Source of the DNA: Pseudomonas sp. B21-028
GTDB taxonomy: Bacteria > Pseudomonadota > Gammaproteobacteria > Pseudomonadales > Pseudomonadaceae
DNA: 64,000 nucleotides
Assembly (NCBI RefSeq): GCF_024749045.1
Contig: NZ_CP087184.1
Location: forward strand, 6,429,932-6,493,931
Direction of reading: 5' to 3'
The translations under genes were made by a program, and so were the position numbers. The notes below the pieces were generated by a model. That model ran no database searches. It had not been told where the DNA came from and saw only the letters and a program-made list of their open reading frames with translations. This document shows positions 17,878 through 26,299 of this stretch, piece by piece; position 1 is the stretch's first letter, and every line of letters begins with the position of its first letter.

Positions 17878-19785
17878 CTACCCTGGCTCCTGGACTTTGA
17901 GCAATGGCTCCTGAAAGCGTAGCAGTCTTCCGGCATTTCCCAGTACCAGCAAAGTGCTCAGATTATGCAGCAGGGCCGCGATCATCGCCCCCGCCGCGCC
18001 AAGCCAACCGAACGCAGCAAAAGCGACAATCGCCAGCGTCCAGCCCAGGCCGATGATCACGTTGACCTGAAGCGTACGCCGACACTGGCGGCTGAGGCGT
18101 ACGCAGGTACCGAGCCGCCTCAGGTCGCTGCCGATCAATACGATATCCGCCGACGCCAGGGCGATGTCCGCACCGCCCGCGCCCATCGCGACCCCCACCA
18201 CCCCGGCCTTGAGCGCCAGGGAGTCATTGATACCGTCGCCGACGACCATGGGCCGGAAGCCATTGTCGATTTCCGTCATGACCCGCTTGAGCTTGTCCTC
18301 CGGCAACGCCTGGGCCTGTACGTCGGTAATTCCCACTTCCCGCGCCAGCGTGCTGGCCACGCTCTGGCGGTCACCCGTGAGCAACAGTTGCCGCCCCAGA
18401 CCCAACGTCCGCAACTCAGCCATGGCGACCTGGGCTTCCGGCTTGACGCTATCGGCCAGCAGCAGCCAGGCGAGGAATTGTCCACCCAGCGCCAGCCCGG
18501 CAATCGGGCCGTCATGATCAGGTACCACCGACGTTTCGATACCCTGCTGAACAAACAACTCGGGCCGGCCCAGAGCCGCTTCGCCCTGGCTGGTCATCGC
18601 CACCACACCCAGGCCCTGGCGCTCGTGAATGTCCGTCAATGGCAGATATTTTTCCGGTTCCACCAACCCTGCCAATGCCCGGCTGACCGGATGGCTGCTG
18701 GCGGATCCAAGGCTCGCGGCCAACGACAACAGGGACGCCCGATCGCTCTGTGGGCTTTCGATGGACTGCAGGCGCAAAGCGCCATAAGTCAGGGTTCCGG
18801 TCTTATCGACCACCAGTGACGTCAAGTCCGCCAGCTCTTCCAGGAAAGCCGAGCTACGAATCAGGATGCCATGGCGTGCCGCTACCGCGATCCCTGCAAT
18901 AGCGGTCGCCGGCGCCGACAACACCAGCGCGCAAGGACAGGCCGCCACCAGCACCGCCAACATCGCCTGGGCATCGTTGGTAACGAACCAGGTCACCGCC
19001 GCCAGCAGCAACACCAGCACCAGATAGCTGCCGGCATAACGCTCCAGCAATCGGGTGATGGGCGGCTTCGAACGTTCGGCGTTTTGCATCAGCGCGATGA
19101 CCTTGCCCAGCGTCGACTCGTGGCCTGTGCGAGTCACTTCCAGACGCAGCAATCCATCGAGATTGATCGCGCCACCAAACACCTCGGTGCCCACCACCGC
19201 TTCCAGCGGCACCGACTCACCGGTAATGGGCGCGGTGTCGAGGCTGGCCTGGCCGGACAGCACCCGGCCATCGGCCGGTACGCGATCACCGGCACGCACC
19301 TCTACCGTGTCGCCGGGTCGCAGCGTGGCGTTGTCGACTTCAATGATCGAACCATCGGCCAACATCTTGCGTCCCAAACTACGTGTCAGTTGACCCAAGG
19401 CGTGGATGGCTTCCTGGGAACCGATGACGCTGCGCTCTTCCAGCACATGGCCAAAGATCATGATGATCGGCAGCAGCGCAGCCGTCAGCAGATCCCCCGT
19501 GGCCCAGGCCCCCAGCATCGCCAAGGCGATCAACTGGTCGGTGATGCCATGCAGGCTCGGATAACGCAGGCTGTACCAAGCCGACCGCATCACCGGCACC
19601 GCGACCAACAGCGAAGCGACACCCAGTAGCAACTGGCTGACCCCGGTCTGCTCCGGCGACCAGACGCGCCATACCAGACCCAACGCGAGCAGGCCGAGGG
19701 CGAGCATCGCCAGGGTCAACTGGCGGGCGGCCATACGTTGTTCGGCGCTAGACAACATTGGAACGGTGACGGTTTGCGCGCTCAT
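17878..19785 (-). CDS. P1B-type heavy-metal ATPase lacking an N-terminal metal-binding domain
   Basis: 635-aa inner-membrane pump. TGES-like TGE is at 188-190, the transmembrane metal site CPC at Cys283-Pro-Cys285 (ACPCAL), the phosphorylated Asp327 in DKTGTLT, and the hinge GDGINDS near 545. There is no HMA domain or His tail at the N-terminus. The last helix reads HNLSTLLVLGNAGRLL, where Zn/Cd pumps have Asp-Thr-Gly and Co-type pumps have His-Glu-Gly, so the subtype is unclear. It is the last gene of an operon with three SPFH proteins and overlaps the previous stop by 4 bases. Direction of transport and metal are not settled. Zn is suggested by the Zur-like box at 23899. Confidence 0.9.
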   Translation of the reverse strand: MSAQTVTVPMLSSAEQRMAARQLTLAMLALGLLALGLVWRVWSPEQTGVSQLLLGVASLLVAVPVMRSAWYSLRYPSLHGITDQLIALAMLGAWATGDLLTAALLPIIMIFGHVLEERSVIGSQEAIHALGQLTRSLGRKMLADGSIIEVDNATLRPGDTVEVRAGDRVPADGRVLSGQASLDTAPITGESVPLEAVVGTEVFGGAINLDGLLRLEVTRTGHESTLGKVIALMQNAERSKPPITRLLERYAGSYLVLVLLLAAVTWFVTNDAQAMLAVLVAACPCALVLSAPATAIAGIAVAARHGILIRSSAFLEELADLTSLVVDKTGTLTYGALRLQSIESPQSDRASLLSLAASLGSASSHPVSRALAGLVEPEKYLPLTDIHERQGLGVVAMTSQGEAALGRPELFVQQGIETSVVPDHDGPIAGLALGGQFLAWLLLADSVKPEAQVAMAELRTLGLGRQLLLTGDRQSVASTLAREVGITDVQAQALPEDKLKRVMTEIDNGFRPMVVGDGINDSLALKAGVVGVAMGAGGADIALASADIVLIGSDLRRLGTCVRLSRQCRRTLQVNVIIGLGWTLAIVAFAAFGWLGAAGAMIAALLHNLSTLLVLGNAGRLLRFQEPLLKVQEPG

Positions 19786-20834
19786 TGCTCAGCTCCCTGA
19801 ATAATCAGGCGGGAATCGTCTTTCGGGTCGACCGTGGTCACTGACCCGGCCTGACGGAGAATGGCGGGCATGCGCTCGCGGTATAAGCGCAACAGCAGTT
19901 GCGGATCAGTGTCCTTGGTCTTCGCCAGGCTGAGCACGGTAGCGGTGTCGGCCGAGGCCTTGGCGAGCCGTTCGCTGGCCTGGGCATGGGCCACTTGCAG
20001 AGTGCGGTCGGAATCCTGGCGAGCGGTCTGGGTCAGTTTCTCGGCTTCGGTGCGGGCATTGGCAACGGCCTTATCAGCTTGCTGGCTGGCCGTCAGCACC
20101 GCATTGAACGCGTTCACCGCCGGGCCCGGCAGACTCGACTGGACGTCGACCCGCACCACTTCGATCCCCAAGCCCTGCCCCGTTGCGGCAAGATCGGTCA
20201 GCCGTCGGTTGATGCCTTGCACGAGATCGCCGCGCAGGCGTTCGCGGCGTTCGGCGGCCTGGTTGTCACTGCCGATCAGCTCGGGACGGGCGACCAGAAT
20301 CGTGTCCAGGTCCCGAGCCGCTGCGAGGGTTACCGCGCTACGGGTGACCAGGCGATCCAGTGCCGGCAGAACATGCTCACCCTGCAAAACGAACGCATAG
20401 GGCTCGGTAACTTTGTAGAACACCCGCACATCCAGTTGCACCACTCCGGCGTCACCGGTCAATAAATAGCCAGAGCCGGCCAGGGCATCACTGACCGGCG
20501 AGGCAAAACTGGCGACCCGATCAGCCTGCAAGGCCGCATCCGAGCGCAGCAGGTTTTCCACGCGCCGCTCCAGGACTCGATCCGCGGCCGGCAGCAGGAT
20601 GACTTGTTCCACGGGACGCGGCCACGCCAATAGCAGCCCGGCATTTTGAATGCGATCCAGCGCGCCAAAGTGCAGCACCACGGCGCGGTTTTGAGGGTCG
20701 ATCTGTCGAACGTTGGAAAAGACCCAAGCCAACGCAGCCAGGATTGTGACTGCGTACAGAGCCAGAAACGCCACTCGCCCCGCTTGAATCCAAGGGCTGG
20801 ATAACTCATTTGTTCCACGTGGAACCAAACTCAT
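19782..20834 (-). CDS. SPFH/band 7 protein, HflK-like (paralogue, not the canonical hflK)
   Basis: 350-aa membrane protein. One N-terminal transmembrane helix (VAFLALYAVTILAALAWVF, about 20-38) is followed by the SPFH domain (IDPQNRAVVLHFGALDRI, then DVRVFYKVTEPYAFVL) and a long Ala/Gln/Glu coiled coil (QADKAVANARTEAEKLTQTA onward). It resembles HflK, which with HflC forms a cage around FtsH. The canonical hflKC pair sits elsewhere in Pseudomonas, next to hflX and hfq. A parS site is written into codons 3-8 (LVPRGT). It overlaps both neighbours by 4 bases. Confidence 0.85.
   Translation of the reverse strand: MSLVPRGTNELSSPWIQAGRVAFLALYAVTILAALAWVFSNVRQIDPQNRAVVLHFGALDRIQNAGLLLAWPRPVEQVILLPAADRVLERRVENLLRSDAALQADRVASFASPVSDALAGSGYLLTGDAGVVQLDVRVFYKVTEPYAFVLQGEHVLPALDRLVTRSAVTLAAARDLDTILVARPELIGSDNQAAERRERLRGDLVQGINRRLTDLAATGQGLGIEVVRVDVQSSLPGPAVNAFNAVLTASQQADKAVANARTEAEKLTQTARQDSDRTLQVAHAQASERLAKASADTATVLSLAKTKDTDPQLLLRLYRERMPAILRQAGSVTTVDPKDDSRLIIQGAEQ
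20811..20826. other. parS: parS centromere site 3, inside the HflK-like gene
   Basis: TGTTCCACGTGGAACC contains the perfect palindrome GTTCCACGTGGAAC at 20812-20825. It encodes Val-Pro-Arg-Gly-Thr near the protein N-terminus. Confidence 0.92.
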
Positions 20835-21871
20835 GGTTGTGTTCCACCTTTGAGTTCCACTGAAGGCGGACCATCAACCAACACCCGGAAAGGCGCCGCA
20901 TCGGTGCGCAGGATCAGTTTGGTGCCAGGGCTGACAATGGTGCCCAGGGTGTCCAGCGAACGCAGCAGGTTATACAGCTGGGGCGAACCGGCGTAAGCCT
21001 TGCCATAAATTTCAGCGGCCTCGACCCGGGACTGTGCCTCGATATCGGCCGCCTTCACCGTAGCATCCGCCTGCACGATCCGCGCATCGCGTTCGGCGGC
21101 CGAGCGAATTTGCGCGGCTTCGCGTTTACCTACGGCGGTGCGTTCGGTGGCGATGGTTTCCCGCTCGGCACGCATGCGATCCACCGTCGCGGTCAACGTC
21201 ACCGAAGGCAAGGTCAGACGCTCGATCCCCACTTGCAGCACCCGCACGCCGTAGGTGGCGAGCAGTTGCTGTTCAATCTGCTGGCGCAACTGCGCTTCGA
21301 AATCGCCGATGCGTACCTGGCTGGCGTCGGTGTTGACCAGATTCGCCAAGTCAAAACTGGCGGCCGTGGTTTCCAGGGCCGATCCCACGAACGTGCGAAT
21401 CTGCCGGGCGGCCTCGTCCGGTTGGTTCTGCACTGCGCGCATGAAACGCTGGACGTCGTCCGGATCACCCTGCACCTGCCACGCCACGTAGGCCTGGACA
21501 ATGATGCGTAAGCCGTCACGGGTGCCGACGTCCTGCAGACCGCTGGACGTCGTGCGCAGCCGCAAGTCCACCGGAATCGCCGCCTCGAACGGCGCCGGCC
21601 AACGCCAGCCCAGGCCGGGCTGCAACAATACCCGCGCCGGATTGCCGAAGCGGGTGATGACGGTCGCCTCCCCCGAGCGCACCTGGACCAGGCTCGCGGC
21701 CGCGACGGCAAAAGCTACCAGCAGCGCCGCCCAGCCCATTCGCCGCCAGGGAAACGGACCCGCTTCCTGTGGGTCGCCATGATGATGGTGGTGATGCCCA
21801 TGATGATGACCGGCATGGCCGTGGTCATGACCGGAGTGATCGTGATGATCGTGGGAAGAAGACTGGCTCAA
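20831..21871 (-). CDS. SPFH/band 7 protein, HflC-like, with His-rich N-terminus
   Basis: 346-aa membrane protein. The first 35 residues form a cytoplasmic tail of His, Asp and Gly (HDHHDHSGHDHGHAGHHHG, then HHHHHHGD) with more than 15 His, a likely zinc or other metal sink. One transmembrane helix follows (GWAALLVAFAVAAASLV), then an SPFH domain beginning VRSGEATVITRFGNPARVLL and a coiled coil (ERDARIVQADATVKAADIEAQ, split at 20). The C-terminal end is HflC-like (GTKLILRTDAAPF). The His tail next to a metal ATPase in one operon argues for a metal role rather than pure protease control. Confidence 0.86.
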   Translation of the reverse strand: MSQSSSHDHHDHSGHDHGHAGHHHGHHHHHHGDPQEAGPFPWRRMGWAALLVAFAVAAASLVQVRSGEATVITRFGNPARVLLQPGLGWRWPAPFEAAIPVDLRLRTTSSGLQDVGTRDGLRIIVQAYVAWQVQGDPDDVQRFMRAVQNQPDEAARQIRTFVGSALETTAASFDLANLVNTDASQVRIGDFEAQLRQQIEQQLLATYGVRVLQVGIERLTLPSVTLTATVDRMRAERETIATERTAVGKREAAQIRSAAERDARIVQADATVKAADIEAQSRVEAAEIYGKAYAGSPQLYNLLRSLDTLGTIVSPGTKLILRTDAAPFRVLVDGPPSVELKGGTQP

Positions 21872-23829
21872 TGGGCAGCTCCTGGCTGGATAAGGTTACG
21901 CGGCGATGCGGGATCTGCCGGAAGCGTGAAAGTGCGCAGGTCGATGGTCGGCGCGTTGCCGCTGCCGCCCAGACGGTGATCGAGGATCAGCAACTTGGCA
22001 TTGCCAAGGCCCCGGCTCAGTTGGCTGAGGTACTGCTCCAGCACAAAGGCGTGGCCGGCCGTGGCGTAGGCCTTGCGTTCAGCACTAAAGCGCAAGTCGG
22101 AAGCCTGGGCGGTGGCGTTGATTTCCCGGGCAGTGGCCTGGGCCTGGTCGTGGGCAATACTGGCTTGCAGTTGTGCCTGATTGGTCTGCTCCGCCGCCGC
22201 ACCGCGTTCCCGGGCAATCAATGCCTGGGCACCGATTTGTGCCGCTTGTACACCGTGATAGGCATTGGCCGCTCCCGCCGGCGGATGGATCGCCTCCACC
22301 ACGGTAGCCAGGATTTCCACGCCGCTGTCGAGCGTCTGCAAATCGGTTTGTACAGCCCGACCGATTTCATCGGCCAGGCTGACACGATCCGCGCCCAACA
22401 AACCGTCCAGCGTGCGCGAGGCGAACTCATGCACCAGAATGCGGCTGGCGGTACTGCGAATCAACGTGGGGATGTCGGCGCTGTTGTAGGTGGCTGCCAG
22501 CGCCGCCGCATCGGTAAGGCCAATGCGATAGACAAAGCGCACATCCATGTTGACGATCTGAAAGCTCTGCTGATCGGCACGACGGCTGGCAATCACTTGG
22601 GATTTATCGTTCACATGGCTGGCATCCCACAACCGATTGGCAATCGCCGGTGCCGGCCCTTCCGCTGAATCGGCCTCCGTGCTCGCACGGCTTTCGCTGA
22701 CGCTGGTGGCCAGTTCATGGACGATGCCATTTTCGACGTTCAGCACCCGACCCAACGGCCACGGCAAGCCGAACTGCAGGCCAGGACCGAACACCTCCAC
22801 CGGTTTTCCAAAACGCTCGTAAATGCCGCGCCCTTGCAGTGGTACTTCATGCACACCCGTGAGCAGCCAGCCCACCAGCGACACCAGCGCCAGCACCGGC
22901 AAAAAGGCCCGGCGCATGTAGCTGAATGCCCAGATCTGGCGCAGGTCAATGCCGAAACGGTTGTGCAATTCATGCTGCAGGGCCAACAAGGGTTGCGGTG
23001 GCCAGCGCAGCAGATCGGCGATGACGCTACGACCCAGCAAGGTCGGCTCCAGGGAGTCCCGGCGCGGGCTGAACAATGACAGCAGGGCCCGCAGCAGCAA
23101 CTCCACCGCCGCCAGCCCAGGCAACAACCCCATCAGCACTGCCAGGCGCACCGGCCAGATGGACGACTCATCAGCAAACAACAGGCACAGCGCGCCGAGC
23201 ACCAGCACGATAATCGCCAGGCGGGTCAGTTGCGCCAGCGGCGGCGCTTCCGGCCATTCAAGGGTGGATTGCTGAGCCAGTTGGCGTTCAAGTACCAACA
23301 AGCCGAACGCCAACAGCACTGAGAGCACTGCCCCCACATTGGCCGATGCGCCAAGCGTGGCCGCCGGCAGGGTCAGATCCCAGGCTTGCTCCAGACTCAG
23401 CAGCGCCAACCCTGCCCAACCGGCCAGCCACAACGTCGGCGCGCCGATCTGGTTCAGCAGGCCGATCCAGCGCGCGCCGATGCGCTCCAGCAATCGCTCA
23501 TACCAGCCGGATGGCTCTACCGGTTCGCGTTCGATGACCGGGATAACCGCCATCGGCAGCAATGCCCTGCTGCGCCACTGCGTCACCCACCAGGCAGATT
23601 GCAGGCCGGCCACCAGCACCAGCAATGCCGCACTTTGACTCGCCAACAAGGCCGGCCACATCGATTGCGGCGAAAACAGCCCGACAAAGAAGCCGGACAC
23701 CAACCCCAGACCCGCCAGGACAGCCAGGGCGAAAGCGATCCGCCGAAGGCGTCGCCCCTGGGACTGCGCCTGCTGAAAGCGTGGCCGCTCGGCCACTTGT
23801 GCTCCCTCGACATCAAGATCGACTTGCAT
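21868..23829 (-). CDS. Large polytopic SPFH protein (HflK-like domain behind a multi-helix membrane domain)
   Basis: 653 aa. The first 340 residues hold about seven hydrophobic helices (for example LAVLAGLGLVSGFFVGLF, LWLAGWAGLALLSL, GAVLSVLLAFGLLVL, LTRLAIIVLVLGALCLLF). A last helix (FLPVLALVSLVGWLLTGV) leads into an SPFH domain (LQGRGIYERFGKPVEVFGPG) with a coiled coil of Ala, Gln and Glu (TNQAQLQASIAHDQAQATAR). Canonical HflK has a single helix, so this is a fusion or expansion. The first gene of the operon. ATG 23829 is chosen; TTG 23853 is an in-frame alternative without a ribosome site. A Zur-like palindrome lies 70 bases upstream. Confidence 0.82.
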   Translation of the reverse strand: MQVDLDVEGAQVAERPRFQQAQSQGRRLRRIAFALAVLAGLGLVSGFFVGLFSPQSMWPALLASQSAALLVLVAGLQSAWWVTQWRSRALLPMAVIPVIEREPVEPSGWYERLLERIGARWIGLLNQIGAPTLWLAGWAGLALLSLEQAWDLTLPAATLGASANVGAVLSVLLAFGLLVLERQLAQQSTLEWPEAPPLAQLTRLAIIVLVLGALCLLFADESSIWPVRLAVLMGLLPGLAAVELLLRALLSLFSPRRDSLEPTLLGRSVIADLLRWPPQPLLALQHELHNRFGIDLRQIWAFSYMRRAFLPVLALVSLVGWLLTGVHEVPLQGRGIYERFGKPVEVFGPGLQFGLPWPLGRVLNVENGIVHELATSVSESRASTEADSAEGPAPAIANRLWDASHVNDKSQVIASRRADQQSFQIVNMDVRFVYRIGLTDAAALAATYNSADIPTLIRSTASRILVHEFASRTLDGLLGADRVSLADEIGRAVQTDLQTLDSGVEILATVVEAIHPPAGAANAYHGVQAAQIGAQALIARERGAAAEQTNQAQLQASIAHDQAQATAREINATAQASDLRFSAERKAYATAGHAFVLEQYLSQLSRGLGNAKLLILDHRLGGSGNAPTIDLRTFTLPADPASPRNLIQPGAAH

Positions 23830-23898
23830 ACCACCCCAGCATTTGGCGATCAAAAACCGGGCATGTGGACAGATTCCACAGCCTTTGCGTTATAGGGC

Positions 23899-23911
23899 GT
23901 TACCTTATAAC
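23899..23911. promoter_or_regulatory. Possible Zur box upstream of the SPFH/ATPase operon
   Basis: GTTACCTTATAAC: the right half TATAAC is perfect and the left half GTTACC differs by two bases from GTTATA. Centre base T. It lies 70 bases before ATG 23829, a normal operator distance. Weaker than the boxes at 10521 and 11040. Confidence 0.55.
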
Positions 23912-23982
23912 CATAGCTGTGAAATTTCTGTTTTTAATTCTTCATGCTGGATGCAAACCGGTGAAAATGAACAGGGGCCTTT

Positions 23983-24117
23983 GTGGCGAGGGGATTTATC
24001 CCCGCAGGGCTGCGAAGCAGCCCCTAGACCCTGACCCTCGCGGGTTACCAGACAAAGGGTGTGTTGACTGGTTTAAGGGCTGCTGCGCAGCCCAGCGGGG
24101 ATAAATCCCCTCGCCAC
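23983..24117. repeat. Long inverted repeat (REP-like doublet, second sequence class)
   Basis: Arms of 23 bases at 23983-24005 and 24095-24117 are perfect complements (GTGGCGAGGGGATTTATCCC at the left). Inside are further inverted pieces (GGGCTGCGAAGCAGCCC at about 24007 and AAGGGCTGCTGCGCAGCCC at about 24076). This is the other common P. fluorescens repeat type, with core GTGGCGAGGGG. It lies between the SPFH operon promoter and the next gene's end. Confidence 0.82.
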
Positions 24118-24139
24118 GAGATTTTCATATGGATCGAAG

Positions 24140-26299
24140 TCAGCCAGCCGACCTCTGCGCCTTGCGACGTCGATTGATCAACCCCAGCGCGCCCGCCACC
24201 ACCAGCACCACGCCACCGATCTGCAACCAGCGTTTGTAGGGACGCAACGCGGAACGAACCGGGTCGAGCGCCTGGGTGACGTAGCGTTTGTCCGCCTTGT
24301 TAAACTCGGGATAGGGGCACTGATGACCAAAATACCCGGCCCAAGCCACATAAGGACCTTCTTTCACGTAACGCTGATACAACGCGCTTTGTTCCTCCAG
24401 GCTCGAGTTGTACCCCACGGCCTTGCACAACACTGCCGCGAACGCCTGGCTGGTATGGGGCAGGTTGTCCGCAGCCTTGCTCGCCAGGGCAGTGGCGACA
24501 AAACGGTAGTGATAGCGCTCGTTCGGTTGCGCGGCGCTAGCCTGCTGGCGCTGCACCTCCCCCTCGGCCACCAACGGCCCGACCTTCAGTTCAACCGGTT
24601 CCAGGCTGTAGTTGCCTCCCATGGAGGCGTAGTCCGGCGCCATTTCGTAGCCGAGCAGCTCCATGCCCCATTCGCGCGCCACCCAGGATGCGTTGAAATA
24701 CGCCTCGGCCCGACGGGTAGGCCACCATTTGGACTCGGCCTCCTGGCGCAGTTGCCCATAGGTCCGGGCCTTGTTCTGTAGATCGGCGTTATCGAAGTAA
24801 GCCGGTGCCTCGTCATAGCGCCCTTCCCGCAACAAGCGGCGGCCCAGCAGGTTACGCAGCTGCGCGGCTACCGGCAGTTGCACGTAGTTGTCGCGATCCT
24901 GCTGGCTCAATGGGGGTGGCGCCGGGACTTGGGCGTCGACGTACTGTTTCAGTTCCTCGACCGTCAGTACCCGTTCGGCGACTGCAGCGGCGTCGTACCA
25001 ATAATTGCCCTGGCCGCGATAAAGCTGATCGAACGCTTGCAGATAATCGCCCCGTTGCAGGGCCAGGATCGCACTTTCGCCTTCAACCCGGCACTTGGGC
25101 TGAACCGTCTCGTAATCCCAATCCGGCGTACGCCGATTGCCCCAGGATTCATCCTTCGGAAACGCCTGGGCCGCCTTGGCATAGGCCGCAGCCGCAGCCG
25201 TCTTGTCACCATCACGCACGGCCAGCTTGGCCCGCAGCCACCAGGCCAATCCACTGTCGCCGGCTTTGTCCACAAAGGCTTTGGCGCTGGCGTAATCGCC
25301 GTGCTGATAGATCACCGCCGCCAGCCGATCGGCATCATCCAGATTGCCCTGACTGCTGGCTTGCAGCAGCTTGACCAGCCTCTTCTCACCGGATGGCTCC
25401 TCTCCATCCCACCAACTGATGTGGCTGAGCAAGTAGCTCGTCAACAACCGCTGCACGGCATCGGTCTTGAGCAACTCGCTCAGGCGATCATCCGGCTGGC
25501 CATTGAGGTCTGCCGCCAGGTACAGCAACGAGCTGTAACCGACCTCAGACCCGTGCAGCGACTGGGCTGCATACAGCGTGATCGCACTGTCCCAATCGTC
25601 AGCCGTATAGGCCACCCTAGCTTCTTCGCCGAGACTGGCGATGCCCAGCTCCAGGGGATCGCTGAAACCGGCCACGCTCAGGTCACGGGCCTGACGAAAC
25701 GCCGCTCGGGCCTGATCCCGCGATGCCGCCGGATCTTCGTTGCCCGCCTCGGTACTTACGGCAAACAAGGCCCGCCCCAGGGAATAGGCGGCCCAGGTAC
25801 TGCGCAACGGGCGCTGGTCCGCCGGCAACGCCAGCAACTCCTGGAATGCCTGCACAGCCCTCTGGTTTTCACCGGCACCAAAGGCTGCCGCGCCAATGGC
25901 ATACAACCGTAGCTCGGCAGGCAGGTTCGCCGCTTGCGCAGCGACCTCGTCGATATCATTCAACGCCCGCAACCGCTCCACCAACGCTTGCTGCGGCGGG
26001 GTCAGGCCAATCCGTTCAGCCTCGTTGCGCTGTGCCACGTAGGGAGACGAATCGTCGTAGTTGTAATCCGGGTTGCGCGTCGCCTCGCTGGCGAGCTTGA
26101 GTCCGGCAATGGCATGGCCCAGACGCTTGATCTCGAAGCGAAAGTTGCCTTCGGGTAATTCAGCTAACGATTGGGCGCGGTTGTCCAGCAAGCGCATCGG
26201 GAATTCCGGACCACAGGCCAGCGCCTGGCCCAACGGCAAGCCGAGGCTCATACAAAACACCGGGCAGACCAAACGACGAGGCCACTTACGGGTAGACAT
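24140..26299 (-). CDS. Large exported repeat protein, unknown function
   Basis: 719 aa. A signal peptide (LVCPVFCMSLGLPLGQALA, then CGPEFP) begins the protein. The body is almost all helical with Ala-rich segments that look like tetratricopeptide/SEL-type repeats (RAVQAFQELLALPADQRPLR, DYASAKAFVDKAGDSGLAWW, KTAAAAAYAKAAQAFPKDES). A C-terminal transmembrane helix (IGGVVLVVAGALGLI) is followed by RRRKAQR. ATG 26299 has AGGAG 7 bases upstream; the frame is open further to 26464. It overlaps the upstream DUF3142 gene by 14 bases, so they are a pair. Probably periplasmic and tethered at the C-terminus. Confidence 0.75.
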   Translation of the reverse strand: MSTRKWPRRLVCPVFCMSLGLPLGQALACGPEFPMRLLDNRAQSLAELPEGNFRFEIKRLGHAIAGLKLASEATRNPDYNYDDSSPYVAQRNEAERIGLTPPQQALVERLRALNDIDEVAAQAANLPAELRLYAIGAAAFGAGENQRAVQAFQELLALPADQRPLRSTWAAYSLGRALFAVSTEAGNEDPAASRDQARAAFRQARDLSVAGFSDPLELGIASLGEEARVAYTADDWDSAITLYAAQSLHGSEVGYSSLLYLAADLNGQPDDRLSELLKTDAVQRLLTSYLLSHISWWDGEEPSGEKRLVKLLQASSQGNLDDADRLAAVIYQHGDYASAKAFVDKAGDSGLAWWLRAKLAVRDGDKTAAAAAYAKAAQAFPKDESWGNRRTPDWDYETVQPKCRVEGESAILALQRGDYLQAFDQLYRGQGNYWYDAAAVAERVLTVEELKQYVDAQVPAPPPLSQQDRDNYVQLPVAAQLRNLLGRRLLREGRYDEAPAYFDNADLQNKARTYGQLRQEAESKWWPTRRAEAYFNASWVAREWGMELLGYEMAPDYASMGGNYSLEPVELKVGPLVAEGEVQRQQASAAQPNERYHYRFVATALASKAADNLPHTSQAFAAVLCKAVGYNSSLEEQSALYQRYVKEGPYVAWAGYFGHQCPYPEFNKADKRYVTQALDPVRSALRPYKRWLQIGGVVLVVAGALGLINRRRKAQRSAG

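Noticed and set aside
20605..20620. Possible fourth parS (TGTTCCACGGGACGCG)
   Set aside because: The right arm does not match GTGGAAC; only half of the palindrome is present.
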